Shown here: positions 1-8,517 of the stretch, one piece after another
Numbering within the stretch: the stretch's first letter is position 1
Layout of the letters: each line of letters opens with the position of its first letter
From: Streptomyces fructofermentans
Lineage (GTDB): Bacteria; Actinomycetota; Actinomycetes; Streptomycetales; Streptomycetaceae
Direction: 5' to 3'
DNA: 64,000 nucleotides
Assembly: GCF_014651055.1 (NCBI RefSeq)
Contig: NZ_BMWD01000035.1
Coordinates: 1 to 64,000 of the forward strand
Notes under the pieces: generated by a model
The model's database searches: none
Seen by the model: only the letters and a program-made list of their open reading frames with translations
Told to the model about the DNA's origin: nothing
Made by a program: the position numbers and the translations under genes

Positions 1-239
1 CCGGCCCGGAGGCACACCCCGCCGCCTCGTACCCGCGCCCACGCCCACGCGGGCGGGGCCCGGAGGCGCCAGGCCGTACCCCCGACACCCCTGGCACCCC
101 ACGCCCCACGCCCCACGCCCCGCCGGACGGCATCACGGGCCGTGGTCCGGCTCCGCCCGCCCGTCCGTCCGTCCCGCAGGGAGCGCGGGCCGGCGGGGCG
201 CCCGCACGCACACCGACCTGGAACGGGTACTCCCTCACC

Positions 240-743
240 ATGCAGAACTGGATCACGCGCACCGAGACCGGCGCGGACGTCCCCGCCGTCCGCGAGATCG
301 TCCTCGCCGCCTTCGGTACGCCCGCGGAGGCCGACCTCGTCGACGCGCTGCGCGCCGACGCCGCCTGGATCGACGGTCTGTCCGTCGTCTCCGCCGGCGA
401 CGACGGCAGGCCCGTGGGCCACGCGCTGCTGACCCGCTGCCACATCGGCGACACCCCCGCGCTGTGCCTCGCCCCCTGCGCCGTTCTGCCCGAGTACCAG
501 CGCACCGGTGCCGGCTCCGCCGCCATCCGCGCGGCGCTCGCCGCGGCCCGGGAGCGGGGCGAGCGCTTCGTCACCGTCCTCGGGCACCCCGACTACTACC
601 CGCGGTTCGGCTTCACGCGTGCCTCGGCCCACGGCATCGGGCTGTCCATCGAGGTCCCCGACGAGGCGCTGATGGTCCTCGCACTCCACGACGACGCGCT
701 GCCCTCCGGAACCATCCGCTACGCCGCGCCCTTCGGCATCTGA
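240..743 (+). CDS. GNAT-family N-acetyltransferase
   Basis: This 167-residue protein is a single GNAT domain, the fold that transfers an acetyl group from acetyl-CoA to an amine on a small molecule or protein. The central part has the motif-A region, a beta strand ending in a proline followed by EYQRTGAGSAAIRAAL at about residues 82-97, where the Q/R-x-x-G-x-G/A signature binds the CoA pyrophosphate. The later GHPDYYPRFGF segment is typical of the YhbS/PA4866-like subgroup. Length is normal for the family. The ATG has only a weak ribosome-binding site (a GGAA about 15 bases upstream). The gene stands alone between the left edge and an unrelated small gene, so the substrate cannot be inferred. 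Confidence 0.88.
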   Translation: MQNWITRTETGADVPAVREIVLAAFGTPAEADLVDALRADAAWIDGLSVVSAGDDGRPVGHALLTRCHIGDTPALCLAPCAVLPEYQRTGAGSAAIRAALAAARERGERFVTVLGHPDYYPRFGFTRASAHGIGLSIEVPDEALMVLALHDDALPSGTIRYAAPFGI

Positions 744-923
744 CCGCCGGCCGCCCCTCCTGTCGCCCGGCACGGCCGGCGGGACGGCCGACCGCGTCGC
801 CGGAACCGGGTGCACGGCAGCCCCGCGCGGCCCGTCCGATCGCGGACAACAGGCCCGCGGCCCACATACCGGCGACCGAACGGGGCACCCGGACAACTCC
901 CACCGATTCGAGGGAGTTCGCTC

Positions 924-1166
924 GTGATAGTTGTCGCCATCGTCGGCGTGTGTGTCGTCCTCGCCGTACTCGCCTTCCTCGTCCCCCGCTTCTCCCGCCA
1001 CCCCGAACGCGGTACGCAGCGTTCGCTCGGCGCGGGCGCCCAGGCGGGCGGCAAGGCACCGGGTGTGCTGGGCAGGCTGCTCAGCAAGCCCTTCCGTTCG
1101 AGTTCGCGCGCCGTGGGCCGCAGTGGTTCGGCCGGCCGCCGCACGCGCGGACGCATGCCCTTCTGA
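924..1166 (+). CDS. small membrane-anchored basic protein (DUF6411-like)
   Basis: This 80-residue protein starts at a GTG preceded by a good ribosome-binding site (AGGGAG, seven bases upstream). Residues 1-20 form one hydrophobic helix (IVVAIVGVCVVLAVLAFLV). The rest is short, Gly/Ser/Arg-rich and strongly basic, ending in RRTRGRMPF. It looks like the conserved Streptomyces family named DUF6411, which I recall only from memory. No enzymatic motif is visible. The topology suggests a single membrane anchor with a positively charged cytoplasmic tail. Two strong hairpins follow the stop within 100 bases, so the gene is probably a single transcription unit. Confidence 0.7.
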   Translation: MIVVAIVGVCVVLAVLAFLVPRFSRHPERGTQRSLGAGAQAGGKAPGVLGRLLSKPFRSSSRAVGRSGSAGRRTRGRMPF

Positions 1167-1263
1167 GGGCCGGTGCCGGAGCCTGCGGCAGCCGCCCGGC
1201 CGGGCCCGGCCCCAGCCCCGTCCCGGCGCCCACCCGTCCGAGCCCGACCGCGCGTGCCCGCCG

Positions 1264-1348
1264 CGAAACCGTCGTGCGGGCCCTGCCCACGGCCCGCACG
1301 ACGGTTTCGTGGAGGGGCCGACCCGGTCCACCGGGTCGGCCCCTCCAC
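1264..1348. terminator. two tandem hairpins (terminators)
   Basis: Two near-contiguous perfect stem-loops lie between the small gene ending at 1166 and the PPK2 gene. The first pairs 1264-1282 with 1291-1309 (19 bp, 8-base loop). The second pairs 1309-1326 with 1331-1348 (18 bp, 4-base loop), sharing one base with the first. There is no U-tract, which is usual in Streptomyces. They probably insulate PPK2 from upstream transcription. The rest of the 1167-1470 gap holds nothing I can identify. Confidence 0.75.
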
Positions 1349-1470
1349 GGAGGCCACAGGACGCCGAGCGGGCGCGCGCGTGACATTCTTGGCGATGCCG
1401 GTCCTGTCCGACGGGCACGCGTTCCGTCCATCCGCGCGAGCGACCGCTCCGCCCTGCGAAGGGACCCCCC

Positions 1471-2499
1471 GTGGCTGATCCCCAGAAGCCGACGGCCTCC
1501 GGGCACGGCTCCGACGCGTCCGCGGACGCGGGGCTGCTGACCGGACTACTGGTGGACGAGGAGCGCCCCGAACAGCCCGTGCTGCTGGACCAGGAGGGCA
1601 ACCCCCTCGCCACCTGGCGCGAGAACTACCCGTACGAGCACAAGCTCCGGCGCCGCCCGTACGAACGGGAGAAGCGGATCCTGCAGATCGAACTCCTGAA
1701 GCTCCAGAAGTGGGTACGGGAGACGGGTCAGCGCGTGGTCGTGGTCTGCGAGGGCCGGGACGCGGCGGGCAAGGGCGGCACCATCAAGCGCTTCACCGAG
1801 CGGCTGAACCCCCGTGGCGCGCGCGTGGTCGCGCTGGACAAGCCCACCGAGCGCGAGGCGGGGCAGTGGTACTTCCAGCGCTACGTGCCCCATCTGCCGG
1901 GCCCCGGCGAGATCGTGTTCTTCGACCGGTCCTGGTACAACCGGGCCGGTGTGGAGCGGGTCATGGGGTTCTGCACGCCGGACCAGTACCAGCACTTCTA
2001 CACACAGGCCCCGATCTTCGAGAAGATGCTCACCGACGACGGGGTCGTACTGGTGAAGTTCTGGTTCTCGGTGTCGCGCACGGAACAGCGCACCCGGTTC
2101 GCGATCCGGCAGGTCGACCCGGTCCGGCAGTGGAAGCTCTCCCCGACCGACCTGGCCTCGCTCGACCTGTGGGACGCGTACACGGAGGCGAAGGTCGCCA
2201 TGTTCCGTGCCACGGACACCGCCTACGCGCCGTGGACCGTGGTGAAGAACAACGACAAGCGCCGCGGCCGCCTCGAGGCGATGCGCCATCTCCTGCTGCG
2301 CTGCGACTACGGGGCCAAGGACGAGAGCGCCGTCGGCAAGGAGGACCCCCTCATCATCGGCGCGGCCAACACCCTGCTGGAGAGCGGCGAGGAGCCGACG
2401 GACCTCTCCCCCACGACGCTTTCGCCCCACAGCCACGGTCCCGGCCGGCACCCCCGGGAACCGGAGGCCGAGTCCCGGGAGCCCGGTACGGCGGGCTGA
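1471..2499 (+). CDS. ppk2: polyphosphate kinase 2 family protein (PPK2)
   Basis: This cytosolic enzyme of 342 residues transfers phosphate between polyphosphate and nucleotides. PPK2 enzymes mainly use polyphosphate to make GTP/ATP or phosphorylate NMPs. The core has a P-loop (EGRDAAGKGG, residues 94-103), a Walker-B-like FFDRSWYNRAG at about 150-160, and the lid segment RFAIRQVDPVRQWKLSP with the basic residues that contact polyphosphate. The pattern is that of one-domain PPK2. About 80 N-terminal residues, rich in acidic and basic pairs, precede the core, and a disordered Pro/Ser/Glu tail follows it. The GTG start has GAAGGGA seven bases upstream. It is convergent with the M56 peptidase operon, with only 45 bases between. 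The nucleotide preference cannot be read from sequence. Confidence 0.93.
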   Translation: MADPQKPTASGHGSDASADAGLLTGLLVDEERPEQPVLLDQEGNPLATWRENYPYEHKLRRRPYEREKRILQIELLKLQKWVRETGQRVVVVCEGRDAAGKGGTIKRFTERLNPRGARVVALDKPTEREAGQWYFQRYVPHLPGPGEIVFFDRSWYNRAGVERVMGFCTPDQYQHFYTQAPIFEKMLTDDGVVLVKFWFSVSRTEQRTRFAIRQVDPVRQWKLSPTDLASLDLWDAYTEAKVAMFRATDTAYAPWTVVKNNDKRRGRLEAMRHLLLRCDYGAKDESAVGKEDPLIIGAANTLLESGEEPTDLSPTTLSPHSHGPGRHPREPEAESREPGTAG

Positions 2500-2544
2500 C
2501 GCGCGCAGTCACCGGAGCCGCGGCCGGACGCGCCGCCCGGCCCG

Positions 2545-4452
2545 TCACTCCGCCCGCAGCCGGAGGGTCACCCGCATCACGGTCCGGGACACGGCCGTCG
2601 ACTCCCGGCAGGCGACGACGGCCCGCAGGACCTGGGTGACCGCTCTGACGAGTTCCAGCCGTACCGACCCGTTCCCGTCGGCGCCGAGCCGGGCCTCCGT
2701 CCAGGTCGTCGTCGCGCTGACGTCGGTACGCGTCGTGCGGCGCCCGCCCAGCAGGCGCGTCGGCCCCTCGGCGGCGGTGGTGCGCAGCACCGGTACGTCA
2801 GCCGCGTCCGAGGTCAGCCGGCCGTCGGCGTGCAGCGTCCAACGCGCCCCTCGGAGACGGTCCCCGAAGTCCCGCGCCCAGGCCGCCCGTCCCGACAGCC
2901 CCTCGGCCGACTCGACCGCCGCCGTGCGGTAGGCGCCGGGCGCCGGAGGCGCGGTCCCGGCCGGAGCGGGCGGCGGTCCGAAGGTGGGCAGGCCGGTCGG
3001 CGCGGCCGGTGCCGGTGGCGCGGAGGCGCTGGGACAGCTCTCCGGCCGGGCCCCCTCCGCGCCGGGCCGCGCGGACGCGGTCACGCGCGGGGCGGGGTTC
3101 CGGTCCCGGGCGTACAGGTCGTCCGCCGTCCCCGGCGCCAACGGCAGCAGACCGACCGTCAGGAGGCAGGCCGGCAGCAGGGCGGCGACCGCGTGGGGCC
3201 GGGACGGCAGGAGCCTTGGGCGACCGCCGCCCGACCGCGCCCCGGCAAGGAGCGGCCACAGCAGGACGACGGCGAGCGTCGCCCACCACGCGGGGTCGGC
3301 CGTGAGCGAGGAGTGGGCCAGTGCCAGCACATGTCCCGGTACGCGCTCGGGCCGCGCCCCCAGCAGCACGAACGCCGTCGCGGCGCCCAGCGTGGTGAGC
3401 AGCAGCTGGACCAGCAGGGCGAACGGCCACAGCAGGGTCAGCAGCAGATGCGTACCCGCCTCCCCGGACCGCAGCGCGCAGCGCGTCCGCAGCCGTACGG
3501 GCGGGTGGTGCAGCCGGGCGAGTCCGCCGTGGTCCGCGGCCCCGAGCGACCGCAGGGCGCGTACGAGGCTGTCGGGCCCGCAGGACGCCAGGGCGCGGCG
3601 GTCCGCGGCCAGTTCCGCCGACCACAGCGCCGCCACCACGAGGAGCAGCACCTTCGGCACGCTCAGCAGCACCAGGACCACCTGGGCGAGCACCGGACGG
3701 GCCGTGGCGTCACCCGTGGCGAAGAGCAGGACGACGGGCACGACGACGAGCCCCGCGAGTACGTACGGCCAGGCGCGGACCAGGGCGACGAGAGGGCTGC
3801 CGAGCCCGGCCACGTGCTGGTCGCCCTGGCGCACATGGCCCAGCTCGTGCAGCAGGACCGCGCGGGCGGCCTCGGGGTCGGTGTGCCAGAGGTGGACGAG
3901 CGGCGCGAAGACGCCGATCCTCGCTGTGCGCACCCCTGCCGGGTAGACGCGGGCGGAGGGCCGGGACCGGGTGCTGACGCGCAGTTCGACACCCGGCGCG
4001 TGCTGCGCCAGTACCGCGGCCATCTGCTCGTGGAAGTACGGCACCGGCGTCTCGCCGACTCCGGGGCGCCGCCGTGCCGGGGGTGCCACCAGCGGGTGGT
4101 CGGGCGGGAGCAGCCCGTACCGCCGTTCCACGTGGCGGCAGCGGGCGCGCGGGGCGAGCAGGGCCAGGACCGCCGCCGACAGGAAGAGCAGGGGCAGCAG
4201 TTGTACGAGGCCGAGCAGTGTCGTGGTGAGGAGGCCGTGCTGCGTCCCGTCGATCTCCCCGAGTTCGCGGCCGGCCCCGACGGCACGGCCGATGGGGCCG
4301 GGCACCTGGATCGCGAAGAGGATCAGGCAGAGCCAGAGCCAGGGCGGGGGCCCCGGAACGTCCGAGGTCCGCGGGGAGGGCCGTACGTCGGGGGCGCGCC
4401 GGTGCGGTGGCGCGGTGCGCCGACGCCGGTGTCCGGCCGGCGGAAGGCCCAT
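2545..4452 (-). CDS. M56-type membrane zinc metallopeptidase with C-terminal extracytoplasmic domain
   Basis: This 635-residue integral membrane protein carries a zinc-protease signature, HELGHVRQGDQH, at residues 202-213. The HExxH motif plus the downstream D is typical of the M56/BlaR1 group, and M48 is the alternative. Hydrophobic segments flank it at about 38-55, 77-100, 225-245, 255-275, 340-365, 385-405 and 420-440. After the last segment, a Pro/Ala-rich linker leads to a 150-residue soluble tail of beta-rich character. The start codon overlaps the stop of the upstream gene by one base (TGATG), indicating translational coupling. It is the last gene of a lipoprotein/unknown/peptidase operon. 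In BlaR1-like systems such proteases relay surface signals by cleaving a repressor, but no repressor gene is nearby, so that role is only a possibility. Confidence 0.82.
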   Translation of the reverse strand: MGLPPAGHRRRRTAPPHRRAPDVRPSPRTSDVPGPPPWLWLCLILFAIQVPGPIGRAVGAGRELGEIDGTQHGLLTTTLLGLVQLLPLLFLSAAVLALLAPRARCRHVERRYGLLPPDHPLVAPPARRRPGVGETPVPYFHEQMAAVLAQHAPGVELRVSTRSRPSARVYPAGVRTARIGVFAPLVHLWHTDPEAARAVLLHELGHVRQGDQHVAGLGSPLVALVRAWPYVLAGLVVVPVVLLFATGDATARPVLAQVVLVLLSVPKVLLLVVAALWSAELAADRRALASCGPDSLVRALRSLGAADHGGLARLHHPPVRLRTRCALRSGEAGTHLLLTLLWPFALLVQLLLTTLGAATAFVLLGARPERVPGHVLALAHSSLTADPAWWATLAVVLLWPLLAGARSGGGRPRLLPSRPHAVAALLPACLLTVGLLPLAPGTADDLYARDRNPAPRVTASARPGAEGARPESCPSASAPPAPAAPTGLPTFGPPPAPAGTAPPAPGAYRTAAVESAEGLSGRAAWARDFGDRLRGARWTLHADGRLTSDAADVPVLRTTAAEGPTRLLGGRRTTRTDVSATTTWTEARLGADGNGSVRLELVRAVTQVLRAVVACRESTAVSRTVMRVTLRLRAE

Positions 4453-5519
4453 CAGCGGTCCGTCCCCTCCCGGCCGCGAGGGGTCCGGCGTCCGGCTCTC
4501 CGGGCCGTCCGCCCGAGGCGGGCCAGCAGTCCCGAGGCGGCCGAGGCCGCACCGGCCGGGCCGCCGCGCACGGACCGGCGGGGCGGCTCCCGGGCGATGA
4601 GCGCGTCGAGGAACTCGGCGACCTCGCCGGGCTCTCCGTGGGCGAGGAGTCGCGCGGTGACCCGGGTCGCAAGTTCGTCCGCCACCGCCGGGTCGAGCCC
4701 CCGGGCCCGGAGCCGTGCGCTCACCCGCAGGACCGCCCGCATCACCGCGGCGGAGGGCAGGGCGGGATCGTGCGGGGCGGAGTCGTGCGGGGCGGGCTCG
4801 GCACGCGGTTCGGGCTCGGCGTGCGGGGAGGGCTCGGCACGCGCGGCGGTCCGGGCCTTCTGTCGGCGGTCCGGGGCGCCGTCGCGCGGTCGTGGCTCCC
4901 CGGGGGGTATGCCTTCGCCGACGGGACCGTCCTCGTCGGGGCGGATGCCGGCTCCCACCGGGCCGCCCCGGCGGCTCCCCGGGCCGCTCAGGGACGGCTT
5001 CGGCCCCGCACGGTCGGGTGCGGTGGCGCCGGGTTCCGGGGCGTCGGGCTCCGGGGCGTCGGGTTCGCCGGGCTCCGCCGCGGACCGGGACGTTATCGTC
5101 CCGTCACCGTCCGCGTGGCCGGTCCCGCCACCCTCCGGGGCGCCGTCGGGCCTCCCCTCCCTCGCGGCTCCCTCCTCGCTCGCGGCGGTCCCGGCTGTCC
5201 CGGCGCGCTCCGCTCTCTCCGCCCGGAGGCCGAGCGTGAGTGCCGTGGCGGCGAGGACGTTGCCGAACTGGGCGCTCCCGAGGGCCGACTTGAGCCACTC
5301 CGCCGCGTGGGCCAGCGCGTCCAGGACGTCCGGCAGGACGGTGGCCCCGCCGCCGCCCATGCCCGCGGGCACCGAGCCGCCCCGGGCGAAGAGCCCGCGC
5401 CTGGCGCTTCCTCCGGCGGCGTAGGCCCTCGTCGTCTGGGCCGCCATGGAGGCCTCGCCGGGGGCCGCCCAGGTGGCTATGCGGATGCCCCAGCGGTCCA
5501 GCCGCTCGGTGTCGGTCAC
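4452..5519 (-). CDS. hypothetical Pro/Glu/Ala-rich protein
   Basis: I do not recognise this 355-residue protein. The N-terminal 100 residues are Ala/Gly-rich with a possible amphipathic helix (VLPDVLDALAHAAEWLKSA). The middle, about 105-265, is low complexity, with repeated EPDAPEPDAPEPG and AEPxPHAEPEPRAEPAPH units. The C-terminal 90 residues (from about VMRAVLRVSARLRARG) look helical and basic. There is no signal peptide and no clear transmembrane segment. It lies 67 bases after the lipoprotein gene and overlaps the M56 peptidase by one base, so it is probably made with both. A cytosolic or membrane-peripheral adaptor or substrate of the protease is one guess, without direct support. Confidence 0.7.
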   Translation of the reverse strand: MTDTERLDRWGIRIATWAAPGEASMAAQTTRAYAAGGSARRGLFARGGSVPAGMGGGGATVLPDVLDALAHAAEWLKSALGSAQFGNVLAATALTLGLRAERAERAGTAGTAASEEGAAREGRPDGAPEGGGTGHADGDGTITSRSAAEPGEPDAPEPDAPEPGATAPDRAGPKPSLSGPGSRRGGPVGAGIRPDEDGPVGEGIPPGEPRPRDGAPDRRQKARTAARAEPSPHAEPEPRAEPAPHDSAPHDPALPSAAVMRAVLRVSARLRARGLDPAVADELATRVTARLLAHGEPGEVAEFLDALIAREPPRRSVRGGPAGAASAASGLLARLGRTARRAGRRTPRGREGTDR

Positions 5520-5586
5520 CGGTCGGCTCCCGCGTGCTCGGACGGCGCCCGGCGTCCGAGCCCGGGTATGTGCCCGGCCGGGCCCG

Positions 5587-6456
5587 TCACTGGGCGGTCC
5601 CGGTGAACTCGATCCGGAACTCCAGGAGGCTGTCCGTGCTGGTGCCCTGCCCCGTGAGGGACGCGCCGGAGTCGTCGAGCCGTCCTGCGAGGGTCGTGCC
5701 GGAGGCGAGAGCGTGCGGGAAGCCCCCCGGCAGTTGGCCGAGGTCGTCGCGGCAGGCCACGACCGGGGCGGACCAGTTGAGCAGGTTGAGGGCGACCGCC
5801 TGTGACGTGTGCGGGTCCGTGAGAGTGGCGTCGAGTTCTCCGTCGGACCAGTCCATGTCCCAGTACGTCAGCAGGGCCTGCGGGTCACGGGGGTTGCCCG
5901 CCAGGTCCTGTGCCGATGCGGTGCCGACGGCGGAGGACCAGAAGGAGACCGCGCCCGCGTCGGCCGGATCGCCCGCGGCGAACAGGAGGGAGAACGGGTT
6001 GTCCTCGGTCTCACCCCCGCCGGTGCGCGGGCGGCCCAGGTCGAGCGTGGAGTCCACGGTGTAGGTCCGGCTGTCCGCGAGGCGCCGGGAACCGTCGGAG
6101 GAGCAGAAGTCGTAGACGTCGACGGCGACTTCGGCGGTGCCGGTGTACCGCGTGCCCCACAGGCCGGCGGCGTCGGGCTCGTCCTGGGTGTCCGGCTCCT
6201 CGTCCGGTGCCGCCGCGAGCGGTGTGTCCCGCACGGTCGGCGTTCCCGTGTCCGACGGCGCCGGGGCGGGCTCCGTCGTGGACGGCTGCGCGCCGGCTGC
6301 CCCGGTCTCCACCGGGGCGCCGGACGCGACGGCCGGTTCCCGCTTCCCGTCGCCGCATCCGGTCAGCGCCACCGCGAGCAGCACCGCGCACACCGCGCCC
6401 GCCGACCTGAACGGGCCTCTTCCGGGCAGCCTTCCGCGACCTGCCATGTCGGGCAT
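5587..6456 (-). CDS. secreted lipoprotein, unknown function
   Basis: This 289-residue protein starts with a signal peptide that ends in a lipobox, VALTGC, so it is predicted to be exported, acylated on the cysteine and anchored outside the membrane. I chose the ATG at 6456 rather than one 36 bases upstream because a GGGAGGGGG ribosome-binding site lies just in front of it. The first 70 mature residues are Thr/Pro/Glu-rich linker. The remaining 190 contain SSDGSRRLADSRTYTVDST and RDPQALLTYWDMDWSDGELDA segments that suggest a beta-rich domain, which I cannot assign. It is the first gene of the operon with the unknown protein and the M56 peptidase, so it may be the surface sensor or a client. 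An AT-richer stretch at 6510-6570 probably holds the promoter. Confidence 0.8.
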   Translation of the reverse strand: MPDMAGRGRLPGRGPFRSAGAVCAVLLAVALTGCGDGKREPAVASGAPVETGAAGAQPSTTEPAPAPSDTGTPTVRDTPLAAAPDEEPDTQDEPDAAGLWGTRYTGTAEVAVDVYDFCSSDGSRRLADSRTYTVDSTLDLGRPRTGGGETEDNPFSLLFAAGDPADAGAVSFWSSAVGTASAQDLAGNPRDPQALLTYWDMDWSDGELDATLTDPHTSQAVALNLLNWSAPVVACRDDLGQLPGGFPHALASGTTLAGRLDDSGASLTGQGTSTDSLLEFRIEFTGTAQ

Positions 6457-6670
6457 GACATCCCCCTCCCCCACACCCGGAGGCTCCCCCAAGAGGCCCC
6501 GGGAGAGGGGACGTTACGCTTCGCACTCGATCAACTACAGCGTACAAATCCTTCGTTATCGTTTCGTGCCCGCAGGCGGGGGCGGTGGATGCGCGAGCGG
6601 ACCCGGGCGTGCCGGGCCGGCGTCTGCGCGGGGCCCGTACGGCCCGGAGTCACCGCTGTGCCGCCGCCGG

Positions 6671-7249
6671 TCAGCGCCCGCCGGCGTCCTCCCAGGTCTC
6701 CGGGTCCCAGACTCCGGATCGGCGCAGCGACTGGGGGCAGTGCAGGAATATCTCGTCGATCTCCATGAGGAGAGCGAGCGAGGGCCTGCGGCCGGCCGCG
6801 GTCATGGCGTCGAAGAACGGCGCGTCGGTGAGGATGCGCACCCTGCCGTTGACCCGCAGGACGTCCTTGCTGCCGGGGACAAGGTAGAGCAGGCCGGCGT
6901 GCGGGTTGTCGAGGATGTTGCGGAAGCTGTCCCCCCGTCTGTTGCCGGGGCGGTCGGGCAGTGCCAGGACGCCGGGGCTCACCACGTGGGTGAAGCCCGG
7001 CCCGTCGCCGCGCGGCGAGACGTCGCAGTTGCCATGGCTGTCGGACGTGGCGAGCAGGCAGAAGGGCGAGCGCTCCAGGAGGGCCCTGTCGTCGTCGGTG
7101 AGTCGGTCGTGCACCTTGTCGATCACTATGGGATGCGGTTCCCCGCCCAGGAGTTCACCGAGCTGGTCCGGAGTGGTGAGCTCGACGAAGCCCTCGGCGT
7201 CCGGGACGGCGTCCGCGAGCCGCGAGCAGGCGTCGTTGTTGGGGGGCAT
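6671..7249 (-). CDS. PPOX-class FMN-dependent flavoprotein (MSMEG_1061-like)
   Basis: This 192-residue protein belongs to the split-barrel pyridoxamine-5'-phosphate-oxidase-like superfamily, which binds FMN or F420 and often reduces or oxidises small molecules. Diagnostic segments are PFCLLATSDSHGNCDVSPRGD (about 60-80), PDRPGNRRGDSFRNILDNP (about 100-118) and LRVNGRVRI. The last two match the pattern of the subfamily annotated MSMEG_1061 FMN-dependent PPOX-type flavoproteins. The start at 7249 gives a normal length. A longer upstream reading has Arg/Pro-rich shadow sequence and was rejected. It lies 226 bases downstream of the siderophore reductase gene on the same strand, far enough to have its own promoter. 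The substrate is unknown. Confidence 0.85.
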   Translation of the reverse strand: MPPNNDACSRLADAVPDAEGFVELTTPDQLGELLGGEPHPIVIDKVHDRLTDDDRALLERSPFCLLATSDSHGNCDVSPRGDGPGFTHVVSPGVLALPDRPGNRRGDSFRNILDNPHAGLLYLVPGSKDVLRVNGRVRILTDAPFFDAMTAAGRRPSLALLMEIDEIFLHCPQSLRRSGVWDPETWEDAGGR

Positions 7250-7475
7250 GGAGGACAAACCGTCTCCCGGATACGAGTGGACGTGCGGATGGATGGGAGT
7301 GTGCGTGCGGTGGCGCCGACCCGGAAGCGGCGAAATCCGGCGGGAGCCGGCGGGAGCCGACACCGGACCCTGCGCGGGCGGCCGATGCGGACGACACCGG
7401 ACCCGGCAGGGGCGACCGGCGGACGCCGCCACCGATCGGGGGCGGAGCCGGAACCGCCGTGGTGGCACTGCTGGT

Positions 7476-8369
7476 TCAGAGCCCGAGGGCGCCGAGCCGC
7501 TCCTCGTACGTGAGGTTCAGGTCCTCGGTGTCGACGGTCGGCTTCTCCCACATCTCGGTGAGTTCCGTCTTCACCTCGGCGGGCAGCGCGTCGTAGCGGC
7601 GGCGCCAGCTGTCGGCCTCGGGCATCCAGTAGCCGACGACCTTGAACCGGTCGGTCGCCAGGCCGAGTTCCTTGCGCAGATAGCGGCGGACCGTGCGCAG
7701 TTCACCGGTCTGCCCGGCGACCCACACATAGCCGCCGGTGAGGTCCGCGCCGTGCGGGACCCGCGCCGCGACCAGTTCGGCCAGCCTGCTGGGGCCGTGC
7801 CCGTTGCCCCCGTACTCCCAGGTCACCGAGTCGCCGGGCCGTGCGGGGAGTTCCAGCCGGGACGACGGCCCGGGCACCTCGACGACGGTCCGGCTCCGGA
7901 CGCCCTCGGGCGTCTGCTCCAACAGGCGGGCCGCGGCGGGCAGTCCGGTGAGGTCGGTGACCAGGAGCTGCCACGCCAGGTCGGCCGGGGGCCGGTACAA
8001 CGCGGTGGGTCCGGTCAGTCCGACGGGGTCCCCGGGGCGGGCGGCGGCGGCCCATTCGGAGGCCGCTCCGTGGTCGTGCCGGACGAAGTCGATGTCGACC
8101 TCCCCGGCCTCCGGCCGCACCGCCCTGATCGTGTAGGTCCGCATGGGCGCCTCGGGCCGCCCCTCGGGCGTCCGCCATCCTCCGCCGTCCACCGGTTCGG
8201 GCAGCGAGAGCTCGCCGCGGTCCGTGCCGTGCGGGAGGAAGACGCGCACGTACTCGTCGCCGGTGCCGGTCGAGGTGAACCCGGCGAGACCGTCGCCGTG
8301 GAGGGTGACCCGCGTCATCGTCTCGCTGAGCCGACGGACGGACGCCACTTCCGCGCGGTGGATGGCCAC
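7476..8369 (-). CDS. siderophore-interacting protein (ferric-siderophore reductase)
   Basis: This 297-residue cytosolic flavoprotein of the SIP family releases iron from imported ferric siderophores by reducing Fe(III) with NAD(P)H. The N-terminal FAD-binding beta barrel includes the MRTYTIRA motif that holds the flavin, followed by the HDHGAASEWAAAARPGD segment characteristic of the family. The C-terminal half has the NAD(P)H-binding region with VWVAGQTGELRTVRRYL and a VVGYWMPEAD stretch. It is transcribed divergently from the ABC importer, and an iron box lies 39 bases upstream of its start, so repression by an iron-loaded DmdR/IdeR regulator is expected. It would act on the cargo brought in by the divergent transporter. 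Confidence 0.93.
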   Translation of the reverse strand: MAIHRAEVASVRRLSETMTRVTLHGDGLAGFTSTGTGDEYVRVFLPHGTDRGELSLPEPVDGGGWRTPEGRPEAPMRTYTIRAVRPEAGEVDIDFVRHDHGAASEWAAAARPGDPVGLTGPTALYRPPADLAWQLLVTDLTGLPAAARLLEQTPEGVRSRTVVEVPGPSSRLELPARPGDSVTWEYGGNGHGPSRLAELVAARVPHGADLTGGYVWVAGQTGELRTVRRYLRKELGLATDRFKVVGYWMPEADSWRRRYDALPAEVKTELTEMWEKPTVDTEDLNLTYEERLGALGL

Positions 8370-8407
8370 GGGTTCCCTGCGCTTTCCATGGGGGACTTGA
8401 TCGTTAT

Positions 8408-8426
8408 CGAAGTTAGGCTAACCTAA
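8408..8426 (-). promoter_or_regulatory. iron box (DmdR/IdeR operator) for the siderophore reductase gene
   Basis: The 19 bases match the actinobacterial iron-box consensus TTAGGTTAGGCTAACCTAA at 16 positions by eye, including the whole GTTAGGCTAACCTAA core. It lies 39 bases upstream of the reductase start. Such sites are bound by DtxR-family repressors when iron is plentiful. Confidence 0.88.
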
Positions 8427-8493
8427 CCTCCCTTCCGCCATGAGGCCACCCCCGCCGCACGCACCGGGAGGGGAACCGATGCGGAAGATCAAA

Positions 8494-8512
8494 TAAGGTT
8501 AGGCTAACCTTC
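8494..8512 (+). promoter_or_regulatory. iron box (DmdR/IdeR operator) for the ABC importer operon
   Basis: This is a second copy of the iron-box consensus, with 16 of 19 matches by eye and an intact GGTTAGGCTAACC core. Its end lies only five bases before the GTG start of the ATPase gene. The two boxes are 86 bases apart centre to centre, so each divergent promoter has its own operator. Confidence 0.88.
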
Positions 8513-8517
8513 GCCTC

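Noticed and set aside
1..239. A gene at the left edge
   Set aside because: The segment has short CCCCACG-type tandem repeats (about 97-123) and no open frame with a start signal.
2830..5424. Open frame of about 860 codons on the plus strand
   Set aside because: It is the antisense shadow of the peptidase and unknown-protein genes, low-complexity and without family likeness.
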